Positions 36,833-46,464 are shown, counted from the first letter of the stretch. The stretch is 64,000 nt of DNA from Paraktedonobacter sp964250225 (GCA_964250225.1 CAXUEY010000003.1:1-64000); one strand, 5' to 3'. The notes: generated by a model not told the origin, from the sequence alone. Program-made: numbers and translations.

Positions 36833-38650
36833 TCACATGTGTTGCTCTGTCTCTTTGTGCTCACCATACTCACCATGCCAGAGCCGTTGCATCTCATGGC
36901 TGGTGCTCAGCAAGGTCGCCAATGTACCTTCAGCCTCGATGCTTCCATCTTTGAGTACGATGATGTGGTTGGCACGGCGCAGAGCTGTGTGGCGATGGGA
37001 GACGACCAGGCACGTGGCTTGCTGGTGCGCAAACAGGCGTTCCCAGAGTAGACGCTCGGTCTCGACATCCAGCGCGCTGGAGAGGTCGTCGAAGACGAGA
37101 ATCTCCGGGTTGCGTACGAACATTCGCGCCGCCGCCGCTCGCTGCACCTGCCCGCCAGAAAGACGCACACCCCTGGGGCCGATGACGGTTTCTAACCCAT
37201 CAGGCATAGCCTCCAGGTCCGCTTCCATGACCGCCAGTGCGATAGCCTCGCGGATCTCCGCCTCGCTCGCCGCCAGCCCCATCAAGAGATTGTTGCGCAG
37301 GGTATCGCTGAAGAGACGCGGCACCTGGGCGGTATAGGCGCTGACGGGCGGCTTGAAGAACAGCGCGGGATCGGAGACCGGCTCGCCATTCCAGCAGATC
37401 TCGCCCCCGTCCTTTGGGAGCAGTCCCAGTAGCGCGCGTACCAGCGTCGTTTTCCCAGAGCCGATGCGTCCGGTAATCACTGTAAACGAGCCGCGCTTGA
37501 GTTGGAGAGAGATGTTCTCAATGCCAGCCGTTGCGCCTGGATAGTGATAACTTAGCCCACGCACATCCAGTCTCTCCAGCCGGTGCCGCGCCATTTTCAC
37601 GCTCTGGACCAGTTCGGGCAGTTTCCCACGCTCGTAGATCGGGCCATGCTCGACCAGCACCGGTAATGGCTCATCGGTAATCATATCGCACATGCGCTCA
37701 ATCGAGACCTCTTGCTGCTTGTAATCGCCAATAAACATGCCCCAGATGGTTGGCAACTGAGTAGTAAACCAGAGATAGTAGATAAACAGTGCGAAATCTC
37801 CCACTGTGAAGGTCTTGTTGGCCATTGCCTGGGCCGCCAGGAGCAGCGTCGCGCCAATCCCAAAAGTGGCTGCGTTATCGCAGATCGAGTTGAGCAATTC
37901 ACTGAACAGAGTCGCCTTGAGGGTCAGTTTGCGGCGCGTGTCGTTCAGTTTGCGAAAATGCCCAATCACGTCTTTTTCCGCGTTGGCTATTTTCACCGCC
38001 TGCGTTGCGCCAAAGACCTCACCCAGAAAACTGGTGACGGCGCTCGTGGCCACGCTACTGGCATAGGTATAGCGGTGAATACGTCCCCAGGCCAGGCGCG
38101 TTGTTCCCACTGCCGCCAGCAGTGGCAGGAAGATGACTAACGTGATGGTCAGGTTGATGCGCGCCATAATCACGATGGCGATCAGCGAGGCCGTCGTTTC
38201 CCCCACCATGAATGGCACCCACAGCGGAAAGTCAGCCGTCTCACCCACATCGTCGCGGAAACGACTAACAGCATCGCCCGACGAGATGGGCAGCACTTTC
38301 GCGCCTGGACGTCGCAGGATGCTGGCGAAGAGATTGCGTCTCAGGAGCGCGCCCGTGGTGTAACGAAAGGTGACATCGCCCCAGATCTGGCCAAATGACA
38401 TGCTCTGGCGCCCCAGTTCCACCGAGGCGTACAGGGCAATCAGTCCCCATACACTCAACATCGCCGGGGCCGCGCCAGTGATGGTATCAAACACAGATTT
38501 TTCGATTAACCCCGGCACAATTTGTAAGACCGCAAAGAGAATATTGAACAGGCAAAAGATGGCATAGGGCCAGGGACGGTACGCGATCAATTGCCAGTTA
38601 AACGGCCAGGTTTCCAGGCGACGATTCTGTTTCTGGGTGACAGCGCTCAT
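36833..38650 (-). CDS. ABC exporter half-transporter (subunit with degenerate Walker B)
   Basis: This 605-residue protein has six transmembrane helices (about residues 25-310) fused to a nucleotide-binding domain. Walker A is GRIGSGKTT and the signature LSGGQ is canonical, but Walker B reads ILVFDDLSS, with Asp in place of the catalytic Glu. The H-loop is VVSHRHT. It overlaps the upstream exporter gene by four bases. Together they form a heterodimeric exporter of the TM287/288 or BmrCD kind. Such exporters carry drugs, lipids or peptides; the substrate here is not evident. Confidence 0.9.
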   Translation of the reverse strand: MSAVTQKQNRRLETWPFNWQLIAYRPWPYAIFCLFNILFAVLQIVPGLIEKSVFDTITGAAPAMLSVWGLIALYASVELGRQSMSFGQIWGDVTFRYTTGALLRRNLFASILRRPGAKVLPISSGDAVSRFRDDVGETADFPLWVPFMVGETTASLIAIVIMARINLTITLVIFLPLLAAVGTTRLAWGRIHRYTYASSVATSAVTSFLGEVFGATQAVKIANAEKDVIGHFRKLNDTRRKLTLKATLFSELLNSICDNAATFGIGATLLLAAQAMANKTFTVGDFALFIYYLWFTTQLPTIWGMFIGDYKQQEVSIERMCDMITDEPLPVLVEHGPIYERGKLPELVQSVKMARHRLERLDVRGLSYHYPGATAGIENISLQLKRGSFTVITGRIGSGKTTLVRALLGLLPKDGGEICWNGEPVSDPALFFKPPVSAYTAQVPRLFSDTLRNNLLMGLAASEAEIREAIALAVMEADLEAMPDGLETVIGPRGVRLSGGQVQRAAAARMFVRNPEILVFDDLSSALDVETERLLWERLFAHQQATCLVVSHRHTALRRANHIIVLKDGSIEAEGTLATLLSTSHEMQRLWHGEYGEHKETEQHM

Positions 38651-40392
38651 ACAAGCACCTCCTCTAAACCTGTTTGCAATAAACTGGAGAAATGGGAAGC
38701 TGGATTGTTCATCAGGATCTCTCTCGGCCCGTATTCCACGATACGCCCATCCTCTAAGACCAGAATATTATCGGCGCGCAGGACTGTTTTGAGACGATGG
38801 GCAATCACGATGCCTGTGCGCTGCTCCAACAGACGATCTACCGCGCGCTCCAGAAGATTTTCCGTGGCGGGATCGAGGCGCGAAGAGGCTTCGTCCAGAA
38901 TCACCAGGCCAGGGTTTTTCAGAAAGACGCGCGCGAAAGCCAGCAGTTGTGCCTCGCCCGCCGACAGCCCCTGGCCGCCTGCCGCCAACTCTGCGTCGAG
39001 TCCAGCGGGCAGCGCTTGTAGCCATTCCCACAAACCCAGTTCGCTCAGCACGTGCTCGATTTGGACGTCGCTGACCCCTGTCTGAAAAAAGGTCAGATTA
39101 TCGCGTACACTTGCCTGGAAGAGTTGCACGTCCTGGGTGACCATGCCCACGTGGGCGCGCACATTGTCGAGAGCTACGTCGCGCATATCCACGCCGTTCA
39201 GACTGATTGTGCAACGAAAGGGATCATAGAGTCGGAAGAGCAGGCGGGCCAGCGTTGTTTTTCCGCTGCCCGTGCGTCCCAGAATACCCAGCACCTTGCC
39301 CGCTTGCAAGCTGAACGAGACATCCCGCAGAACCGGCTGCTCCAGCTCGTAGCCGAACGAAACCGCCTGCAACTCAACCGCAACCGGGCCATCCGGCAAC
39401 GTGGTCTTCACCGTCTCCTGCACATCAGGACGTAACTGCAACAGTTCTTCGACGCGCTCGATACTGGCGGTGGCCTCTTGCAGATCCGCCACCTGGTCGC
39501 GGATATTTTCCAGCGGCGTTGCCAGCATACCGATGTAGTACACGACTAGATAGGCTGTGCCAATGGTTGCCTGGTGCTGGCTATAGAGGTAAACGCCAAG
39601 CCCCAGCCCGATGGTATAGCCCAGCACATACAGAAACTTTGTGCTGATGTAGGTGATATTACTCAGCAGGCGCGCGGCGCGATTCGTTTCGAGCATGCGC
39701 CGCATCAATTGGTACAGACGCCGTGTGACATACCCTTCTGCCCCCAGTGCGCGGATGTCCTCGGTTCCGGTGATATGCTCTTCCAGAAAGCCGTAATGTT
39801 CCGCGTCGGCCTGGCGCTCAGTGGCCCATCTGGTGACCGCGAGCCGTTGTAGCAGCGCGAGGGCCAGCAGGGTCACGAGACTATAGGCCGTTAGCCCAAC
39901 TCCGATGCGCCAGTTTTCCCGCCACAAGAGCAGCAGAATGCCGCTAATCAGCAGCGCATTTCCCAGCACTTGCAGGTTGAAGCGGGAAAAAAAGTTGGCC
40001 AGTGCATTGACATCGCCATCGATACGCTCAATCAGTTCGCCCGGTGTGTATTTTTTGTGGAAAGGCATGTCGAGTTGGAGACAGTGCAGCGCAAGGTCAG
40101 CGCGCAGCCCATTCGTCGCGGTCCAGCCCACATTTTCAGCCACATAGGTCGAGCCAAAGGCGATGGTACGCTGAAGCAGCGCGATCCCAATAAACAGTAG
40201 AGCCGCCAGGAGCAACGTTTCTGTTGGGCCGCCTGCCTGGGTGGTATCAATAAAGTAACGAATTACCTGCGGATTGAGCAGTTGCAGGCCAATACTGGTC
40301 AGCAGCAGCACGGTCAGTAAAACAACGCTGGTCCATTGAGGCTTGAGGTACTTCACCAGCAAGCGTCCGTAGCGTTTCAGTTGTATATGCAT
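38647..40392 (-). CDS. ABC exporter half-transporter (subunit with degenerate signature motif)
   Basis: This 581-residue fused membrane/ATPase protein has Walker A GRTGSGKTT and a normal Walker B with catalytic Glu (LVILDEASSRLD), but the signature is LSAGE instead of LSGGQ. This is the complement to the partner's Asp: the degenerate site would be built from the partner's Walker motifs and this C-loop, leaving one consensus site. I chose the ATG at 40392 (AGAGG upstream) because the longer form has no similarity upstream. It is the first gene of the pair. Confidence 0.9.
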   Translation of the reverse strand: MHIQLKRYGRLLVKYLKPQWTSVVLLTVLLLTSIGLQLLNPQVIRYFIDTTQAGGPTETLLLAALLFIGIALLQRTIAFGSTYVAENVGWTATNGLRADLALHCLQLDMPFHKKYTPGELIERIDGDVNALANFFSRFNLQVLGNALLISGILLLLWRENWRIGVGLTAYSLVTLLALALLQRLAVTRWATERQADAEHYGFLEEHITGTEDIRALGAEGYVTRRLYQLMRRMLETNRAARLLSNITYISTKFLYVLGYTIGLGLGVYLYSQHQATIGTAYLVVYYIGMLATPLENIRDQVADLQEATASIERVEELLQLRPDVQETVKTTLPDGPVAVELQAVSFGYELEQPVLRDVSFSLQAGKVLGILGRTGSGKTTLARLLFRLYDPFRCTISLNGVDMRDVALDNVRAHVGMVTQDVQLFQASVRDNLTFFQTGVSDVQIEHVLSELGLWEWLQALPAGLDAELAAGGQGLSAGEAQLLAFARVFLKNPGLVILDEASSRLDPATENLLERAVDRLLEQRTGIVIAHRLKTVLRADNILVLEDGRIVEYGPREILMNNPASHFSSLLQTGLEEVLV

Positions 40393-40914
40393 GGAGGGGC
40401 CTCTCTTACGCCATATGGCATGTGTCATGTCCCAGCCATTTACGGCAGGGTATGCTCAGGGAAAGAAAAGAGTGAGAGGGGTTGAGGTGCTACCTGGATG
40501 CGCAAACACGCGTGAAGAGAAGCCACGGTCAGATGGATGGAAAAGACCGCAGTTCACAAGAGAACATTGGCATTCGTGCTCAAACAGCGAATGCACTCTA
40601 TTCTTTTTCAGGAAAACCGTAGACAATTGGAAGCAGGCAAACTCAACCTTAGCTGTTTGTGCAAACAGCTGGAGAGGATTTGGCTGACATGTGGGTAACC
40701 TCCAGATGCATACTATGGAGGCAGTTTACCACGCTTTTCGCAAAAAAGCTAGACCTGAACAGCTTCAATAATTTGATAGTTCTCAGAGCCAATCCTTCTC
40801 ATCGGGCTATCTCAACCGTGATCTACTGGCCTTTTCGCTCCAATGCCTCTATAATACAAACGTGACAGGTGGCCGGGATGATCGTATTTTAAGCTGGAAG
40901 CAAGAGGAGGCGTT
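40393..40914. other. intergenic region between divergent genes, with palindrome and -10 box
   Basis: These 520 bases separate the exporter operon from plsY. A perfect palindrome lies at 40651-40670. A TATAAT near 40851-40856 lies about 60 bases before plsY and probably belongs to its promoter. No gene is convincing; a 98-codon frame at 40391 has no family features. Confidence 0.4.
40651..40670. promoter_or_regulatory. 20-bp perfect palindrome, possible operator
   Basis: AGCTGTTTG and CAAACAGCT face each other across two bases. A partial second copy of the half-site (CAAACAGC) occurs about 65 bases to the left. The position, 260 bases upstream of the exporter start and 245 bases upstream of plsY, suits a repressor site for the exporter, as in many drug exporters. 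This is inference. Confidence 0.45.
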
Positions 40915-41610
40915 ATGCCTGGTATTTTTTTGCAATTGGTACTGATCGCACTTATTGGATATCTCTGGGGTTCCATCCCCGCTGGTTATTGGATGGGCAA
41001 GCTGTTACGCGGCAAGAATTTCGATATTCGCGATTATGGCAGCCATAAGACTGGCGCGACCAACGTTCAGCGCAACCTGGGCAATGTGCCGGCGCTGATC
41101 GTTTTTCTCTTTGATCTCTCCAAAGGCCTGCTGCCAACCGCGCTGGCCCTGTTTATTCCCGCGTTGTATCTTGGCGGCTGGGGACCGGCTGTGGCGGGAC
41201 TCGCGGCCTTGCTGGGCCATTGTTTTCCCGTCTTCATTGGCTTTAAGGGGGGGCGCGGCGTGATGACCGGCGGTGGTGTGATGGTGCTGCTTTCTCCGCT
41301 CAGCTTTGTTATTTCAGCTATCACCACATTTGGGACGATTGCCATCTGGCGCTACGTTTCCCTCGGCTCTATCGTGGGCGGGGCCACCGCCATTATCTGT
41401 GGCGTGCTCTGGTATGTGATCGGGCGTGCCAATCCCCACTTTTTCGCGGCTATCAGCCTACCAACCATGCTGTATTTGATCGTCGGCCCCGCCCTGGTCA
41501 TCCTCTTTCATTACGATAACATCGGGCGTTTGCTGGGTGGCACCGAGCGCAAATTTGGTAAGAAGGCCCAGGTTGAGAGCGGCGATGAAACCTCCTCGGC
41601 GCGGGTCTAG
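40915..41610 (+). CDS. plsY: glycerol-3-phosphate acyltransferase PlsY
   Basis: This 231-residue membrane protein transfers an acyl group from acyl-phosphate to glycerol 3-phosphate, the first step of phospholipid synthesis. The three PlsY motifs are visible: GSIPAGYWMGKLLRG, the GSHKTGATNVQRNLG segment (usually GSGNxGATNVxR), and GHCFPVFIGFKGGRGVMTGGG. Five or so helices span it. The usual Asn in GSGN is replaced by His-Lys here, which is a mild divergence. Mrp follows about 100 bases downstream and may be co-transcribed. Confidence 0.9.
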   Translation: MPGIFLQLVLIALIGYLWGSIPAGYWMGKLLRGKNFDIRDYGSHKTGATNVQRNLGNVPALIVFLFDLSKGLLPTALALFIPALYLGGWGPAVAGLAALLGHCFPVFIGFKGGRGVMTGGGVMVLLSPLSFVISAITTFGTIAIWRYVSLGSIVGGATAIICGVLWYVIGRANPHFFAAISLPTMLYLIVGPALVILFHYDNIGRLLGGTERKFGKKAQVESGDETSSARV

Positions 41611-41711
41611 CCTCGCGTACCATTTCCCCTTTTTCTCTGTGTGCTGGCTTGTCGGCGGTCGTGTCTGAGGTTATAATGGCATGTGTACGAATACGCGTTC
41701 AGGAGGAATAT

Positions 41712-42629
41712 ATGCAGCAGCGTGCACGCATCGATCAGGTGAAGAACCTGCTGGTGGTGGGCAGTGGGAAAGGCGGCGTGGGCAAATCGACGGTCAGTGT
41801 CAACCTTGCACTGGCTCTGGCCAGCCAGGGAGCTGCTGTTGGCCTGCTCGACGGCGATACTTATGGCCCCAGTGTGCCGCTGATGCTAGGGATTCGCAAA
41901 CGCGGCGAGGCGCACGGTTGGTCGGGTACGCTCCCGCTAGGGTATCGTAAAAAATTGTCTCCTGAGCAGATGCTGCAGCCTGTGACGCGTTATGGCATCA
42001 AAGTCATGTCGGTGGGCTTTTTTATTGGCGAAGAGCAGGCCGTCGCGCCTATGCCCGATGTGCAGGGCCTGCTGATTCGCCAGTTGCTCTACACGGTCAA
42101 CTGGGGGCCGCTGGACTATCTGGTGGTCGATCTGCCGCCGGGCAACGGTGAGCCGCAGGCGACGCTGGTGCGTGAACTGGCCCTGGAAGGCGCGCTCCTG
42201 GTGACGACACCGCAGGATGTGGCGCGCATCGATACCGCCAGGGCGCTGGCCATGTTTCGCGGAGCCAATGTGCGCGTGCTTGGTCTGGTCAAGAACATGA
42301 GCGGCTTTGTCTGTCCCCATTGCGGCGAAGTCGTAGAGATTTTTCCAACCGGGCGCGAACAGCGCGAGGCGCTGGATGAGCTACCTGTGCTGAGTTCTAT
42401 TCCTCTGCACCCGCCTACAGCGAGCAGCGGCGATACTGGTCAGCCCATCGTCGTCAGCCAACCAGAGTCAGCTCCAGCCCTGGCCTTTCATACGCTGGCC
42501 ACGGCCATCGCCTCCCTCCTCAACGATGCATATACACTGACCGAGGGGAAGAGGCAAGTGGATGACACGCATAAGTTGGCAGATGGGAATGAGCAATCAG
42601 AGGGTGGTGGAATGGCCCCAGAAAAATGA
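41712..42629 (+). CDS. Mrp/NBP35-family P-loop ATPase (Fe-S carrier)
   Basis: This 305-residue protein has the deviant Walker A GKGGVGKST, DGDTYGPSVPLML and the C-terminal CPHC that bridges a shared Fe-S cluster. The family (ApbC/Mrp/NBP35) carries or inserts Fe-S clusters. The N-terminal MIP18 domain found in many Mrp proteins is absent, and a Gly/Glu/Lys-rich tail of about 30 residues is added at the end. The ATG at 41712 follows AGGAGGAA. Confidence 0.9.
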   Translation: MQQRARIDQVKNLLVVGSGKGGVGKSTVSVNLALALASQGAAVGLLDGDTYGPSVPLMLGIRKRGEAHGWSGTLPLGYRKKLSPEQMLQPVTRYGIKVMSVGFFIGEEQAVAPMPDVQGLLIRQLLYTVNWGPLDYLVVDLPPGNGEPQATLVRELALEGALLVTTPQDVARIDTARALAMFRGANVRVLGLVKNMSGFVCPHCGEVVEIFPTGREQREALDELPVLSSIPLHPPTASSGDTGQPIVVSQPESAPALAFHTLATAIASLLNDAYTLTEGKRQVDDTHKLADGNEQSEGGGMAPEK

Positions 42630-42661
42630 AGGCGCAACTTATGGAAGCTCACCACGAGCCA

Positions 42662-44188
42662 TCATTCCTTTCTCACAAATTCTTTCCCCAACTCTGCTTT
42701 TACGACCTTGCCCATCGCATTGCGGGGGAGTTGCTCGGTGAAGTACACCGCTTTGGGAATCTTATAGCGCGCTAGCTTGCCAGAGCAGTAGGCGAGCAGT
42801 TCCTCCTTCGTCAGGCTGCCAGGTTCGCGGGGTACGACAATCGCCAGACCAATCTCGCCCCAGCGCGCGTCGGGTTGCGCGATGACTGCGACTTCGTGGA
42901 CGCCGGGATGGGTGACGAGCACGCCCTCTACTTCGGCGGGATAGACGTTTTCTCCACCAGAGATAAACAGATCTTTCTTGCGCCCAACGATGTAGTAATA
43001 TCCCTCCCCATCGCAGTACACCAGGTCGCCGGTATGCCACCAGCCGTCACGCCAGGCCTCGGCAGTGGCTTCTGGCCGTCTCCAATAGCCGGAACAGACG
43101 TGGGGACCAGACAGCACCAGTTCACCAACCTCGCCCGGCGCTACATCGTGATCTTCACTATCGACGATGCGCGCCCGCGAATGGAAAACCGGGCGCCCCA
43201 CCGAGCCTGCCTTGCGCAGTGCATCGGCGGGCGCGAGGCTAAAGCAGTTGACCCCCACCTCGGTTAGGCCGTAGCCCTGGCGAAATTCCAGCCCACGCGC
43301 CGCATAGCCCTGGATCAGCGGGATGGGACACGATGAGCCGCCAGTCACACAGAAACGCGTGGCGGAGAAGCTGGTGGATGCGAATGCAGCATGCTCCATG
43401 AGCAGTTGGAAGACGGTGGGAACTGCAAAGACAATCGTGCAGCGCTCGCGTTCGATGGCGCGCAAGATGGATTGAGGATCAGAGTTGCGCAGTAGCACGA
43501 CGGTACCGCCCAGGTGATAAAGCGGTGTGGTCAGGACATTGAGTCCGCCAGCGTGGAAAAAGGGCGCGAAGGTTGGCGTGATATCCGTTTCGCGCAAACC
43601 CCAACTCACCTGCGTGTTGATGGCGTTCCATGTAATCATGCGCTGCGAGAGCATGGCCCCTTTGGGCACGCCGGTTGTACCAGAGGTGTAGAGAATAAGC
43701 GCGCTTTCCTCGCCGTCAGCACTCTGAAACGGCACTGCCTGTTCGGCTAGCCCGGCATCCGCGCCAGGGAAATCGTCGAACGAGAGCAGTGGTAAAGCTG
43801 GCAGCGTATCTCCAAGTGCTGAGACAAGCTCCCCCACGCGCGTGGCATGGGAGATGTCGTGCAACAGCAACGTTGGCTCACAATCGTTGAGGATGATGCT
43901 CAGTTCGGGCACGGTCAGGCGCCAGTTGAGTGGCACCAGAACGGCTCCGAGCAGCGCGCAGGCCCAGAAGGCGTCCAGGTACTCAGGCGCGTTGAGGGCC
44001 AGGACCACCACGCGTTCGCCCGCCTGGATATGGTAGTGCTGTGCCAGCAGGGCCGCGAGGGCACGGGCGCGCTGGTTGAGCGTAAAATATGTGAAGGCCG
44101 TCCCGCTCTCGCTATCGATCAGGCCAACCTTGTCAGGAGTCAGTTGCGCGCGCCTGGCGAGCCATTCGCCGAGATTAATAAATGTCAT
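42662..44188 (-). CDS. AMP-forming acyl-CoA ligase (ANL superfamily)
   Basis: This protein of about 508 residues activates a carboxylic acid as acyl-AMP and then acyl-CoA. Motifs include the P-loop LYTSGTTGVPKGAM, GYGLTEVG, GDLVYCDGEGYYYIVGRKKDLF and the C-terminal catalytic Lys in RNAMGKVVK. Chain length and aromatic specificity cannot be read from sequence. The ATG at 44188 follows GGAGGTG. It lies about 80 bases after the KAS III-like gene and is probably co-transcribed with it, sharing the operator region at 45373. Confidence 0.9.
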   Translation of the reverse strand: MTFINLGEWLARRAQLTPDKVGLIDSESGTAFTYFTLNQRARALAALLAQHYHIQAGERVVVLALNAPEYLDAFWACALLGAVLVPLNWRLTVPELSIILNDCEPTLLLHDISHATRVGELVSALGDTLPALPLLSFDDFPGADAGLAEQAVPFQSADGEESALILYTSGTTGVPKGAMLSQRMITWNAINTQVSWGLRETDITPTFAPFFHAGGLNVLTTPLYHLGGTVVLLRNSDPQSILRAIERERCTIVFAVPTVFQLLMEHAAFASTSFSATRFCVTGGSSCPIPLIQGYAARGLEFRQGYGLTEVGVNCFSLAPADALRKAGSVGRPVFHSRARIVDSEDHDVAPGEVGELVLSGPHVCSGYWRRPEATAEAWRDGWWHTGDLVYCDGEGYYYIVGRKKDLFISGGENVYPAEVEGVLVTHPGVHEVAVIAQPDARWGEIGLAIVVPREPGSLTKEELLAYCSGKLARYKIPKAVYFTEQLPRNAMGKVVKAELGKEFVRKE

Positions 44189-44271
44189 GCATGCACCTCC
44201 GTGCGGAACCACAGTGTTCTCATCAATTGTAGCACACGGGCTGCCTAAAAGCCACGTCATCTCGCTCTGGA

Positions 44272-45336
44272 TCAGCCCCAGCGCAGAGCAGTTGCACCCC
44301 AGGTGAAGCCCAGGCCAGCGCTGGCCATGACCACCAGATCGCCGGGGTGCAGCCGTCCCTCCTGTTCAGCCAGTTCGAGGGCCAGCACCTGGTCAGGCGC
44401 GCCAATATGCCCGTAGCGATCCAGGTAGATCGATTGTTCCTCGCACAGTTCCAGTTGCGCCAGAATACGCCGATGCATCGAGGGCTTCATATGGTTAATG
44501 GCTAGAAAGTCTATGTCGGAAGGCGCGTGACCACTCCGTTCAACCGCTTCACGCACCACGCGCACAAAATGCTCCTCAGAAATGCCATCCAATCCGGCGC
44601 GCAGATGCTCAGGGTTGGCAACATGAAACGCGTGTTGACCACCCTCCAGGGTTGCGGGCGTAGTCGGCAGACGCGTGCCACCCGCTGGAATGGTCACATC
44701 TTCGGAGAGTGAGCCATCGGTGAGAAATGACGAGGCCAGCACCAGGTTCGCGGGATGGTTCCGCCGCAAAACCATCGCGCTGCCCCCATCCGAGAGGTTG
44801 AAGAGAAAGCGACTGCTCTGGTCGCGGAAATCGATCAGGTCAGCGGTCCGATGACCACCACAGATCAGGACGGTGCGCACCATCGGATCAGCGATCAGCA
44901 TATCCCGCGCCACTTTCAGTGCCAGCACGTTCGTGGTACACAGCGCGACCAGCTCAAAGGCGTAGGCGCGGCTGGCCTTGAGCAAATACTGAATGCGGTT
45001 AGCCGCCGACCAGACGTAGAAATCCTTGTGCATACTCCCCGAATACAGAATCAGATCAATCTCGTCCGGCTCGACTGCGGCCCGCGCTAGCGCCAGTTGC
45101 GCCGCCTTCACAGCCATCAACGAGGTCTGGTCCTCGTAACTGGCACGACGTTTTTCGGTAATGCCCATTTTCTCGCGCACAACCTCTTCAGCAATACCGG
45201 ATTGCTCGGCGATATACGCCGCGTCCTGGACCTGCTCCGGCAAATACGTGGCTAGCGCGAGCAGGCCAACTCGCGCGCCTGGCCAGCTCGCCTGCTCATT
45301 CGCTGTCAGCACCGATGGAGAGTTCTCAAAGCTCAC
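44272..45336 (-). CDS. KAS III-like 3-oxoacyl synthase (thiolase superfamily) with altered triad
   Basis: This 354-residue protein has the FabH-like thiolase fold. The nucleophile is Cys133 (FELVALCTTNVLALKVA) and the second residue His282 (LAINHMKP), but where FabH has the Asn of HGNTSAAS this protein has His310 (RYGHIGAPDQ). The change, and the operon with an acyl-CoA ligase, suggest an accessory condensing or acyl-transfer enzyme that uses CoA esters rather than the housekeeping FabH. The start is a GTG at 45336 after AGAGGGGG. The operator-like site at 45373-45395 is just upstream. Confidence 0.85.
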   Translation of the reverse strand: MSFENSPSVLTANEQASWPGARVGLLALATYLPEQVQDAAYIAEQSGIAEEVVREKMGITEKRRASYEDQTSLMAVKAAQLALARAAVEPDEIDLILYSGSMHKDFYVWSAANRIQYLLKASRAYAFELVALCTTNVLALKVARDMLIADPMVRTVLICGGHRTADLIDFRDQSSRFLFNLSDGGSAMVLRRNHPANLVLASSFLTDGSLSEDVTIPAGGTRLPTTPATLEGGQHAFHVANPEHLRAGLDGISEEHFVRVVREAVERSGHAPSDIDFLAINHMKPSMHRRILAQLELCEEQSIYLDRYGHIGAPDQVLALELAEQEGRLHPGDLVVMASAGLGFTWGATALRWG

Positions 45337-45372
45337 ACAAAACCCCCTCTTTCCTAAAACACTCGTTCAAAC

Positions 45373-45395
45373 ATGACACATGGTTCACTTATCAT
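45373..45395. promoter_or_regulatory. operator site 1 of a putative TetR regulon
   Basis: On the minus strand this 23-bp site has blocks ATGATA, GTGA, CATGT and TCAT. It matches the site at 47749-47771 in 19 of 23 positions and that at 47905-47927 in 17 of 23. It overlaps a TATGAT/TATAAT-rich region between the KAS III gene and tetR and could repress both directions. Confidence 0.6.
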
Positions 45396-45574
45396 ATATA
45401 ATGACAGAGAGAGGGGCAAAAAGTCAAGGGGAAAAGGGTCAGAAAAGCGTGGCTCGACGATGATATAATAGGTGGACACAATCAAACGTACAAAGAGCCA
45501 GAACGGGCGCTATCTATCGGTAATTGACTCTCTTTTATCGTACTATCAGATAGGGAGCGAAGAGGTAACAAGGT

Positions 45575-46297
45575 ATGTCTCTACAAAATCAAGCCAGACA
45601 GAATGTAGAAGCGCAGGAAAAGCAGGACACAGGCAAAGCCAATGGAGCAAGCGGCACATTCACGCCAGTCACAGCACGAGGTGAGGCCACGAGGCGCAAA
45701 ATTCTGGACGCGGCGGAGGGTGTTTTTGGCGAGATGGGCTATTACGAGGCCAGTATCTCAGAGATTACGCGGCGCGCGGGTGTGGCCCAGGGTACCTACT
45801 ACATTTATTTTCACAGCAAACGCGAGATCTTCGCGGAACTGGTCGAGGACATTGGCAAACGTCTGCGCGCGGAGATGCGTGCCGCGATTGAGGGCGCGTC
45901 CACTCGTCTGGAGATAGAGAAATTGGGCTTCGAGGCGTTCTTCTCCTTTGTGGCCGCGCACCGACGTATCTACAGCATTATCCAGGAAGCCGAGCGGGTC
46001 GCGCCTGAAGCATTCTTCGCCTACTATCAGGGGATCAGCCACGGCTATATTCGCGGCTTGAGCAAGGCGATGGATGAGGGCGAAGTGCGCCGACTGGACC
46101 CGGAGGCCGTCTCCTATGCGCTGATGGGCATTGGGCATTTCGTGGCCCTGCGCTGGCTGGTCTGGCCGCCTGAAAACGAAGCGCAGGCCGACGGTCCAAT
46201 GCCCTTGCCAGAAGGCATCCTCACCTCGTTAATGGAATTTATCACACATGGGCTGACCCCTGACGCAGCGCCCCTTCCCCAAACGCCAACAAGCTGA
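45575..46297 (+). CDS. TetR/AcrR-family transcriptional regulator
   Basis: This 240-residue regulator has an N-terminal helix-turn-helix (ARGEATRRKILDAAEGVFGE, then ITRRAGVAQGTYYIYFHSKREIF) and an all-helical ligand domain. The HTH ends with the YYIYFHSKREIF pattern often seen in regulators of fatty- and aromatic-acid genes. It is divergent from the KAS III/ligase operon and lies about 1.7 kb from the Liv operons; matching sites lie before all three. It probably represses them until an acyl-CoA or acid binds (inference). A strong hairpin terminator follows. Confidence 0.9.
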   Translation: MSLQNQARQNVEAQEKQDTGKANGASGTFTPVTARGEATRRKILDAAEGVFGEMGYYEASISEITRRAGVAQGTYYIYFHSKREIFAELVEDIGKRLRAEMRAAIEGASTRLEIEKLGFEAFFSFVAAHRRIYSIIQEAERVAPEAFFAYYQGISHGYIRGLSKAMDEGEVRRLDPEAVSYALMGIGHFVALRWLVWPPENEAQADGPMPLPEGILTSLMEFITHGLTPDAAPLPQTPTS

Positions 46298-46380
46298 GCA
46301 AGTTGTCATGAAATGGCATAGCAGGCTACCGCAGCTATACAGCCCTTTCCAGATATGGTGCTGGTTATACTGCTCAAGAT

Positions 46381-46422
46381 ACACACAAACCCGGAGGAAG
46401 TCTTACCTCCGGGTTTGTGTGT
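46381..46422. terminator. bidirectional hairpin terminator
   Basis: A perfect 17-base stem (46381-46397 and 46406-46422) with an 8-base loop lies between the convergent tetR and livJ genes. No T tract follows on either side. Confidence 0.75.
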
Positions 46423-46464
46423 GCCTGGGACAGAAATGAAGGGACTCTTGCTTTCCCTGACTGA

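Noticed and set aside
40391..40687. 98-codon frame between the exporter and plsY
   Set aside because: It starts over the exporter start region and has no family features or ribosome site.
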